Position numbers and translations under genes: made by a program
Assembly (NCBI GenBank): GCA_030614505.1
Contig: JAUWTX010000036.1
Span: forward strand, 1 to 11,739
DNA from: Desulfuromonadales bacterium
Lineage (GTDB): Bacteria; Desulfobacterota; Desulfuromonadia; Desulfuromonadales; BM103
Reading direction: 5' to 3'
DNA length: 11,739 nt
Notes under the pieces: generated by a model
Told to the model about the DNA's origin: nothing
Databases searched by the model: none
What the model saw: only the letters and a program-made list of their open reading frames with translations
Shown here: positions 6,867 through 11,739 of the stretch, one piece after another
How the letters are laid out: each line of letters starts with the position of its first letter
Numbering within the stretch: position 1 is the stretch's first letter

Positions 6867-7613
6867 TTACAGGGAGGCCAGAATGCGTCCAACTGTTTCA
6901 CGCAACTGCAGTCGGCGACGATCCATCTCTTCTGCTGACGGTGGCGCTTTGCGCGCTCGCAAACCAGGGCGTTTAGCACGCATTGCTTCAACAGCAGCCA
7001 ACAGCTCATCTACATTTTCAACCGTCTCAGAATCCGGTTCAGCTTTTGGAGCCACTGGTTCAGGCTCAACGACTGGTACCGCCTTCTTGACCGCTTTACC
7101 ACTTGCAGCTTTTACGGGGGTCTCTTTCTTCCCTACCGCAACAGCTTCAACTTTGGTCGCATCAGCCTTGGCAACAGATTTCTCTTCCGTTTTTTTTGCC
7201 AAGGCTGTAGCAGATGGAGGCTTCTCCTCTTCAGACAGTCCGGCCATTAACGGCAAAGAGGCCCAAAGCATCCCCTGATCAGCCTCATCAAGCAGATGGA
7301 TGTCCTGATCAGTCATGAGAAAACCCATCGATTCGACAAAATTCAGACCCTGATCAAGCATGCCATCGGTTTTCTGTTCTGGAACAACAGGCGGATCACT
7401 ACAGTAGAAAGCCAGTACCTGGCTTTTCTGCAGATGAAAGACTGCGATCGTACCGACCCCGCCCTCCACCTGATATTGACAAAGGAATGCGCTGGCTTGC
7501 TGTGCAGGGACACCCGGCAAAGCTAACTGTACCTCGCGCATGGATCGAAAGAGGTGCAAAACCGTGCTGGCGGGAATATTAATGGCATTGATCGATTTAT
7601 CCCATTGGAACAT
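6867..7613 (-). CDS. Hypothetical protein with Ala/Lys/Pro-rich linker
   Basis: I do not recognise this 248-residue protein. Residues 1-130 look globular, with hydrophobic strands such as GTIAVFHLQKSQVLAFYC and a helix-rich segment ending LWASLPLMAGL. Residues about 131-200 are low complexity, rich in Ala, Lys, Val, Glu and Pro, like a flexible linker. Residues about 201-248 are helical and charged (ELLAAVEAMRAKRPG, then ETVGRILASL), possibly a partner-binding tail. No signal peptide or membrane helix is seen, so it is probably cytoplasmic. Translation should be efficient: AGGAGG lies 5 nt before the ATG. It begins 27 nt after the PfkB kinase stop and is followed by the pilus-type lipoprotein, so it is in the same transcript as both. 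Confidence 0.85.
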   Translation of the reverse strand: MFQWDKSINAINIPASTVLHLFRSMREVQLALPGVPAQQASAFLCQYQVEGGVGTIAVFHLQKSQVLAFYCSDPPVVPEQKTDGMLDQGLNFVESMGFLMTDQDIHLLDEADQGMLWASLPLMAGLSEEEKPPSATALAKKTEEKSVAKADATKVEAVAVGKKETPVKAASGKAVKKAVPVVEPEPVAPKAEPDSETVENVDELLAAVEAMRAKRPGLRARKAPPSAEEMDRRRLQLRETVGRILASL

Positions 7614-7640
7614 TTAGACCTCCTGCATTCTTTGTATACC

Positions 7641-8549
7641 TTATAAGCCTTCGAATGAGGTAAGCGCCTGGAAACGGCGAAAACGATCTTCGACCTCTGC
7701 CCAGTTCAATTGTCGCAACCGGTTCAAACTAAAATTTTCAACTGTAAAGGAAGCCATGACACTACCGAAAACCGTAGCCTTGCGAATCGTTTCATCGGTC
7801 AGATTGTTAGTAGCCGCAAGGTAACCCATAAAGCCCCCGGCAAAAGTATCGCCGGCGCCAGTCGGGTCAAAAACTTCTTCCAGAGGGTACGCCGGGGCAG
7901 AAAAGATTGAGTGTTCAGTAAAAACCAGCACACCGTATTCGCCGCGTTTCACAACCAGGGTTTTCGGCCCCATTGTCAGGACAGCACGGGAGGCCTTGAC
8001 CAGGTTGGCTTCCTCTGCCAATTGACGTACCTCGGCTTCGTTGATCACCAGGATATCAACATGCCCCAGAGTACGAACCAAAGCGTCACGCTTACCATCA
8101 ATCCAGAAGTTCATCGTATCACAGGCGATCAACTGCGGACGTTCAACCTGTTGCAGAACTTCCAGTTGCAGTTCAGGATCTATATTGGCCAGGAATACGT
8201 ATTTGGCTTGTCGATAAGATTCAGGCAGCTGCGGATGAAATGTTTCGAATACGTTGAGATGTGTCTCCAGGGTCTGGGCTTCGTTCAGGTCGTAACCATA
8301 ACGACCCTTCCAGCGAAAGGTCTCTCCTGGACAGGTCTGCAAACCGGACAGATCAACCCCGCGGGAGCTGAGAAATTGGCGTGGTTCTTCAGGAAAATCC
8401 TCACCGACAACAGCAACCAGCTGCACCCCGGTGAAGAAACTGGCAGAAGCTGAAAAATAGGTCGCAGAGCCACCGAGAACATCATCACCACGTCCAAAAG
8501 GTGTCTCTACACTGTCGAAAGCAACCGACCCGATAACCAGAATGTCCAT
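7641..8549 (-). CDS. PfkB/ribokinase-family carbohydrate or nucleoside kinase
   Basis: The 302-residue protein has the ribokinase fold marks. GGSATYFS (26-33) is the substrate-side glycine motif. INEAE (169-173) is the internal Asn/Glu motif. DPTGAGDTFAGGF (228-240) is PfkB signature 2, with the anion-hole GAGD and catalytic base D234. It should transfer phosphate from ATP to a sugar or nucleoside hydroxyl in the cytoplasm. Substrate cannot be read from the sequence. Its position next to a 5'-methylthioadenosine phosphorylase makes a nucleoside or purine-linked sugar a reasonable guess only. The start at 8549 has AGGA 6 nt upstream. It lies 80 nt after the phosphorylase gene, a gap that holds a candidate promoter, and 27 nt before the hypothetical gene. 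Confidence 0.92.
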   Translation of the reverse strand: MDILVIGSVAFDSVETPFGRGDDVLGGSATYFSASASFFTGVQLVAVVGEDFPEEPRQFLSSRGVDLSGLQTCPGETFRWKGRYGYDLNEAQTLETHLNVFETFHPQLPESYRQAKYVFLANIDPELQLEVLQQVERPQLIACDTMNFWIDGKRDALVRTLGHVDILVINEAEVRQLAEEANLVKASRAVLTMGPKTLVVKRGEYGVLVFTEHSIFSAPAYPLEEVFDPTGAGDTFAGGFMGYLAATNNLTDETIRKATVFGSVMASFTVENFSLNRLRQLNWAEVEDRFRRFQALTSFEGL

Positions 8550-8586
8550 GCTCGTCCTTATTCAGCTGTAATAACAGGAATTTAAT

Positions 8587-8615
8587 ATTAGAACAAATCT
8601 GCAGGCATTTGGCAA
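8587..8615 (-). promoter_or_regulatory. Candidate internal sigma70 promoter before the PfkB kinase
   Basis: A TTGCCA (8615-8610, five of six) and TCTAAT (8592-8587, five of six) are separated by exactly 17 nt. The transcript would start near 8580, about 30 nt before the ATG at 8549. The same stretch can also form a GCATT/AATGC hairpin, so it might act as an attenuator instead. Consensus match only. Confidence 0.5.
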
Positions 8616-8629
8616 TGCTGCTGACTAGC

Positions 8630-9496
8630 TTAGTCGAGATATTTACCAATAATCGGTTCAAGATCTTTACGAGTCTGTTCCGGGATAAGCGAACGATCGG
8701 TCATAATGGCATATTTCAAGGATTCCCCACACTCGCACTGAGGTGCCGCGGAGAGAGCATGAACAGCATGTTTGATGATATTGCGAGCCATGGCAACGTT
8801 CTGCTTGATAATTGCCAACACCGCCTCCACCGAGACGTCCTCATGACTGTCGTGCCAGCAATCATAATCTGTCGCCAGCGCAACTGTGCCATAGCAGATT
8901 TCTGCTTCACGGGCCAGACGTGCTTCCGGAATATTGGTCATACCGATGATGTCAACGCCCCAACTACGATAGATTGTCGACTCGGCCCGTGTAGAAAAAT
9001 TTGGCCCCTCGATACAGATATAAGTCCCACCCTGATGGACAGTCGCTCCGGCACGCTGTCCTGCCTCACAAAGAACACCGCTTAGTTCTGAGCAAACAGG
9101 ATCGGCAAACTGCACATGACCCGCAACACCATTTCCGAAAAAAGTTGAGGTACGCTTCCCCTGAGTTCGGTCGAAAAACTGATCTGGAATAACGATATGC
9201 CCGGGAACAATTTCCTCTTTCATGCTGCCAACGGCAGAAACGGAAATGATCCGCTGCACGCCAAGCTTTTTCATACCGTAGATATTGGCACAATAGGGTA
9301 CTTCAGAAGGCAAAAGGCGATGTCCACGCCCATGCCGAGGCAGAAAAACCATCTTGACACCTTCCAACATTCCGGTGATGTAAGCATCACTGGGGTCGCC
9401 AAATGGAGTCTTGAGCCGCACCTCTTCAATACCTGTAAGCCCTTCTATTTCGTACAGGCCACTACCGCCAATCACGCCAATTGTCATTTGATCCAT
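8630..9496 (-). CDS. mtnP: S-methyl-5'-thioadenosine phosphorylase
   Basis: The enzyme cleaves 5'-methylthioadenosine with phosphate to adenine and 5-methylthioribose-1-phosphate, clearing a by-product of polyamine and related pathways in the cytoplasm. The 288-residue protein has GVIGGSGLY (7-15), phosphate-binding RHGRGH (54-59), GSMKEEIVPG (90-99), DQFFDRT (105-111), EGPNFSTRAES (163-173), MTNIPEARLA (186-195) and TDYDCW (209-214). The aspartates D210/D212 match those that recognise the adenine amino group in known MTA phosphorylases, which argues against a 6-oxopurine enzyme. A Cys-rich CECGE near 254-258 precedes the final helix. AAGGAG lies 6 nt before the ATG at 9496. It follows rlmN by 70 nt, a gap largely filled by a palindromic repeat. 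A methylthioinosine phosphorylase is the nearest alternative. Confidence 0.93.
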   Translation of the reverse strand: MDQMTIGVIGGSGLYEIEGLTGIEEVRLKTPFGDPSDAYITGMLEGVKMVFLPRHGRGHRLLPSEVPYCANIYGMKKLGVQRIISVSAVGSMKEEIVPGHIVIPDQFFDRTQGKRTSTFFGNGVAGHVQFADPVCSELSGVLCEAGQRAGATVHQGGTYICIEGPNFSTRAESTIYRSWGVDIIGMTNIPEARLAREAEICYGTVALATDYDCWHDSHEDVSVEAVLAIIKQNVAMARNIIKHAVHALSAAPQCECGESLKYAIMTDRSLIPEQTRKDLEPIIGKYLD

Positions 9497-9519
9497 AAGT
9501 ATCTCCTTAATTATAAACA

Positions 9520-9574
9520 GGGACTAGGGACTGGAGACTGGGGGCTGGAGAACCAGCCTCCAGACCCTAGTCCC
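9520..9574. repeat. GGGACT-type imperfect palindrome between rlmN and mtnP
   Basis: Left arm 9520-9536 (GGGACTAGGGACTGGAG) pairs with right arm 9558-9574 with one A/A mismatch. An inner stem GCTGG/CCAGC (9544-9548 with 9553-9557) closes a 4-nt loop, leaving a one-sided 7-nt bulge. The element looks like a dispersed short repeat built from ACTGGGG/ACTGGAG words. Its right arm carries the rlmN TAG stop (9569-9567) and the preceding Gly-Asp codons. It could weaken read-through into mtnP or stabilise the rlmN mRNA 3' end. No proper U-tract follows, so it is not called a terminator. Confidence 0.75.
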
Positions 9575-10616
9575 CAGCCTCCGATTTACTCTCTATCCTG
9601 CCTTTCAGCTGCCCACATGCTGCAGAAATATCCTGCCCCTTGCCAGCCCTGCGAATCGCAACAATCTGTCGATCCAGCAGATAGGTTTGAAAAGTTCGAA
9701 TGGCGTGCTCATCCGGTGCTTGAAATGGAGATTCTGAGTGCTTATTGAAGGGGATCAGATTGACCTTGCACTTGATCCCATGGAGCAGCTTCACCAGGCG
9801 CCTGGCATCCGTCTGGCTGTCGTTGACACCCTGTATGAGGATATATTCGAAGGTAATCCGCTGACGTGGAGCCAGAGGATACTGCCGACAAGCTTCCATT
9901 AATTTCTGCAAAGGGTAACGGCGATTGATCGGCATCAGTTCGTCACGCACTTTGTCTGTCGTCGCATTGAGGGAGACTGCCAGGTTGACCTTGATACGTC
10001 GACCAAGCTCAGACATCTCCGGAACCATCCCTGATGTTGAAAGCGTCACCTTGCGTGGGCCGTAATCGAACCCGGTCGCAGCATAAAGTATCTGCAGCGC
10101 ATTGACGACGTTATCCAGATTGTGCAGAGGCTCCCCCATCCCCATCAAAACTATATTATCAACGGAATAGTCCTTGCGCACAGCACATACCTGGTTGACA
10201 ATCTCACTGGTCGCCAGGTTGCGCTCCAGACCGAATTGCCCCGTGAGACAAAAGGAACACTGCATGGCACAGCCAACCTGAGTGGAGATACACAAAGTGT
10301 TGCGTCCACTCTCCATCGGGATCAGCACAGTTTCCACGCTCCTGCCATCATGAAGGCGAAAGAGGAATTTGCGTGTTCCGTCAGAACTGACTTCAACCGT
10401 TTCCTGAGTAAAGCTTGTAATTGTCGCACGCTGACTCAATTCTTCACGAAAAGACTTGGCCAGATCTGTCATGTCGGCAAAATTGGTGACACCTCGCTGG
10501 TAAATCCAACGCAGGATCTGTACGGATCTAAATTTCTCTTTACCCATGCCTGCAAGAAAATCAACAAGTGCATCAGGACTCAGATCCTTCAGGTCAACTT
10601 TTATTGTCGATGTCAT
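9567..10616 (-). CDS. rlmN: Dual-specificity rRNA/tRNA adenine C2-methyltransferase RlmN (radical SAM)
   Basis: RlmN methylates C2 of A2503 in 23S rRNA and of A37 in some tRNAs by radical SAM chemistry. The 349-residue protein has an N-terminal accessory domain (about 1-95). The radical SAM motif CAMQCSFC follows, with cluster ligands C116, C120 and C123. C109, the equivalent of the second functional cysteine, sits before it. SAM-binding GMGEPLHN is at about 159-166 and SLNATTD at 215-221. The methyl-carrying cysteine is C334 in GQDISAACGQL. All catalytic residues are present. The start at 10616 has GAGAG 7 nt upstream and gives normal length. A frame extension to 10664 (TTG) would run into the tandem repeats. 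The last residues (EAGD) and stop are encoded by the palindromic repeat. Confidence 0.96.
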   Translation of the reverse strand: MTSTIKVDLKDLSPDALVDFLAGMGKEKFRSVQILRWIYQRGVTNFADMTDLAKSFREELSQRATITSFTQETVEVSSDGTRKFLFRLHDGRSVETVLIPMESGRNTLCISTQVGCAMQCSFCLTGQFGLERNLATSEIVNQVCAVRKDYSVDNIVLMGMGEPLHNLDNVVNALQILYAATGFDYGPRKVTLSTSGMVPEMSELGRRIKVNLAVSLNATTDKVRDELMPINRRYPLQKLMEACRQYPLAPRQRITFEYILIQGVNDSQTDARRLVKLLHGIKCKVNLIPFNKHSESPFQAPDEHAIRTFQTYLLDRQIVAIRRAGKGQDISAACGQLKGRIESKSEAGD

Positions 10617-10621
10617 ACCGT

Positions 10622-10721
10622 CACTCTCTGAAGAAATAGCCCCTACCGCTCTCTGGAGAAACAACCTTTAACGCTCTCTAGAGAAACAACCTTTAACGCT
10701 CTCTGGAGAAATAACCTTTAA
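10622..10721. repeat. Four tandem 25-bp repeats in the rlmN leader
   Basis: Three near-identical units lie at 10647-10671, 10672-10696 and 10697-10721. Each begins CGCTCTCTGGAGAAA (TAGAG in the middle unit) and ends AACCTTTAA on the plus strand. A decayed fourth unit at 10622-10646 matches at about 19 of 25 positions. There are no spacers. Each unit holds a TCTCT-x-GAGA dyad, perfect (TCTCTAGAGA) in the middle one. On the transcribed strand the decayed unit supplies the GAGAG that seems to serve as the rlmN ribosome binding site. The function is unknown; operators for a cooperative regulator or simple slippage products are both possible. Confidence 0.85.
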
Positions 10722-10757
10722 CACAAAGGCCCTCCGGATTGTACCGAAGGGCCTTTG
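10720..10757 (-). terminator. Terminator-like hairpin after ndk
   Basis: A long stem (10724-10737 with 10744-10757, one C/A mismatch near the loop) with a 6-nt loop follows ndk by 44 nt. On the minus strand its 3' side ends CCTTTG and continues TGTT, so the U-tract is poor. It could end most ndk transcripts, leaving rlmN to partial read-through or to an unseen promoter in the repeat region. Confidence 0.55.
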
Positions 10758-10801
10758 GTGACTCAAGTTTTTCCTCGCGGGGTTTTTTCTCGATAAAACA
10801 C

Positions 10802-11215
10802 TTAAAGGAGCTCCAGCCCGGAAAAGAAATAAGGGATTTCAAACGCTGCTGTTTCCGGAGCATCGGAACCGTGTGTGGCGTTTTCACCGATGTTGGAACC
10901 AAATTCCTTGCGCATGGTGCCTTCGGCGGCTTCGGCTGGGTTGGTAGCCCCCATCAGATCACGCCACTTGAGGATCGCGCCTTCAGTTTCCAGAACCATG
11001 ACAATGCAGGGAGCACTACTCATGAAATCAGTCAGTTCGCCAAAGAAAGGACGTTCCTTATGAACATAATAGAAGCCTTCGGCCTCGACTTTGCTCATAT
11101 ACAGTTTTTTGATGCCGACGACCTTGAAACCTTCGGCGTAGATGCGTGCGAGAATCTTGCCAGCATTGCCGGCAGCGAAAGAGTCGGGCTTTATGATTGC
11201 GAATGTGCGTTCCAT
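10802..11215 (-). CDS. ndk: Nucleoside diphosphate kinase
   Basis: Ndk moves the terminal phosphate from ATP to (d)NDPs through a phospho-histidine, balancing NTP and dNTP pools in the cytoplasm. The 137-residue product has the standard length. It starts MERTFAIIKPD (K9), contains Y50 and WRDLMGATNP (R85), and carries the active-site signature NATHGSD with catalytic H115, followed by FEIPYFF. The start at 11215 is fixed by GGAGG 5 nt upstream; a TTG four codons earlier overlaps that site. A candidate promoter lies about 40 nt upstream and a terminator-like hairpin follows. All key residues are intact. Confidence 0.97.
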   Translation of the reverse strand: MERTFAIIKPDSFAAGNAGKILARIYAEGFKVVGIKKLYMSKVEAEGFYYVHKERPFFGELTDFMSSAPCIVMVLETEGAILKWRDLMGATNPAEAAEGTMRKEFGSNIGENATHGSDAPETAAFEIPYFFSGLELL

Positions 11216-11257
11216 AATATCCTCCAATATTTTTTATGGTTTCAGTAAGCCACGCGC

Positions 11258-11286
11258 TTTTAACATTCAGGGAAGGTAAAAGTCAA
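11258..11286 (-). promoter_or_regulatory. Candidate promoter for ndk
   Basis: TTGACT (11286-11281) is followed after 17 nt by TTAAAA (11263-11258). The -35 is good, the -10 weak (three of six). The predicted start near 11251 gives a leader of about 36 nt to the ndk ATG. Confidence 0.4.
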
Positions 11287-11301
11287 GGAGCCCAAAACAG
11301 A

Positions 11302-11336
11302 AACAGGACAGAGTGAATTCTGCACACGGCCCTGTT
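11302..11336 (-). terminator. Weak terminator-like hairpin after the right-edge gene
   Basis: Arms AACAGG (11302-11307) and CCTGTT (11331-11336), with an inner CAGA/TCTG pairing, form an interrupted stem 26 nt past the stop at 11362. On the minus strand it is followed by a T-rich TTCTGTTTT. Stem quality is modest. Confidence 0.3.
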
Positions 11337-11361
11337 CTTAATTATAATTGTGAGTATACGA

Positions 11362-11739
11362 TTAATTCAGGAGTTGACTATCCTCAAGCTGCTTAACAAG
11401 GACGGGAACGAACACATTAACTGCACCCTGCCTGGAACCCTCGACTTTGACCTGCGAAAGATCGGCCCAGACAGGATTTTTGTTGCCCACGTTAAAGAGC
11501 TTTGTCGCGATAACAAAATACTCTGTATCGTATTGCCTGCTATAGAATGAACCATGGGCAAAAGTGTACCAGCCATTGTCATAAATGGCGGTACCTCCAA
11601 AGAAAACACCTCCATACTGGTGATTTGTGATTTCTTTCTTATCGATTGAACGTGCCACCAATACACTACCGACCCCAAGTTCCCTGACTTTTGCCACGAC
11701 AGCTTCCCGATCAAGTTCTGTAATCGATTGTGGCAGGAC
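11362..11739 (-). CDS. Probable envelope protein or lipoprotein, C-terminal part (5' end outside window)
   Basis: An open frame enters from the right edge and ends at TAA 11364-11362, giving 125 visible residues. The visible part begins VLPQSITELDREAV and continues through KVRELGVGSVLVARSIDKKE, then aromatic-rich segments GGVFFGGTAIYDNGWYTFAHG. It goes on with TEYFVIATKLFNVGNKNPVWADLSQ and ends near VLVKQLEDSQLLN. The pattern, an alpha-beta start with a 'gv..vLv.r..dkk' strand, then an 'e..lf....W' strand and a final helix, resembles small periplasmic lipoproteins of the DUF4136 kind. No signal peptide can be seen because the N-terminus is missing. A competing frame over the same bases (11367-11714) is rejected because its composition looks random. 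Family assignment is tentative. Confidence 0.7.
   Translation of the reverse strand, partial: VLPQSITELDREAVVAKVRELGVGSVLVARSIDKKEITNHQYGGVFFGGTAIYDNGWYTFAHGSFYSRQYDTEYFVIATKLFNVGNKNPVWADLSQVKVEGSRQGAVNVFVPVLVKQLEDSQLLN

Noticed and set aside
9509..9514. TATAAT just upstream of mtnP as a promoter -10
   Set aside because: No -35-like hexamer lies 15-19 nt upstream, and the transcript would begin inside or beside the ribosome binding site.
10622..10721. CRISPR-like array
   Set aside because: Units are directly abutting with no unique spacers, and no cas genes are near.
10772..10792. CCTCGCGGGG followed by T6 as a plus-strand terminator
   Set aside because: The stem cannot close with a usable loop, and no plus-strand gene precedes it.
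11367..11714. Second minus-strand frame at the right edge
   Set aside because: It overlaps the partial protein frame, which stays open to the window edge and has coherent strand/helix patterning, while this frame looks random.

Overview
The window is an ordinary-looking bacterial chromosome segment in which every supported gene lies on the minus strand, so the genes read from the right end to the left. Gene content and order (ndk, rlmN, 5'-methylthioadenosine phosphorylase, PfkB kinase, a hypothetical gene, a PilF/PilW-like lipoprotein, a RodZ-like protein, receiver proteins, UspA) resemble Desulfuromonadales/Geobacter-type deltaproteobacteria. This assignment is an inference from synteny memory and protein style, not from a database search. 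Intermediate GC, dense packing and several short start/stop overlaps fit a free-living Gram-negative bacterium with a lipoprotein export route and type IV pili.

Layout in the direction of transcription. (1) 11739-11362: the C-terminal part of an unknown protein, probably an envelope protein, cut by the window edge. (2) 11215-10802: ndk, with a candidate promoter in front and a terminator-like hairpin behind. (3) 10721-10622: four tandem 25-bp repeats leading into rlmN (10616-9567). (4) A GGGACT-type palindrome (9520-9574) that supplies the last codons and stop of rlmN, then mtnP-like (9496-8630) and a PfkB-family kinase (8549-7641) with its own candidate sigma70 promoter. (5) A hypothetical gene (7613-6867), a TPR lipoprotein (6755-5976) and rodZ-like (5976-5083), the last two overlapping. 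(6) A zinc-ribbon/receiver protein (5074-4547) and a trimeric-type purine nucleoside phosphorylase (about 4572-3718) whose start overlaps it. (7) A stand-alone receiver (about 3583-3191) and uspA (3134-2691), closed by a clear intrinsic terminator. (8) A new transcription unit with a good candidate promoter: a receiver-histidine kinase (2553-1390) and an FAD-dependent dehydrogenase (1360 to beyond position 1).

How the genes fit together. Four products touch nucleotide metabolism: Ndk, the 5'-methylthioadenosine phosphorylase, the purine nucleoside phosphorylase and possibly the PfkB kinase. Two products concern the envelope and cell shape or pili: the PilF-like lipoprotein and RodZ. Three receiver-containing proteins, one of them also a kinase, form a signalling patch that ends in a universal stress protein. 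No mobile element, CRISPR array, tRNA or rRNA was seen. No clearly new system was found. The most unusual non-coding structures are the 25-bp tandem repeats before rlmN, the palindrome that rewrites the RlmN C-terminus, and a 15-bp perfect dyad over the likely ribosome binding site of the stand-alone receiver.
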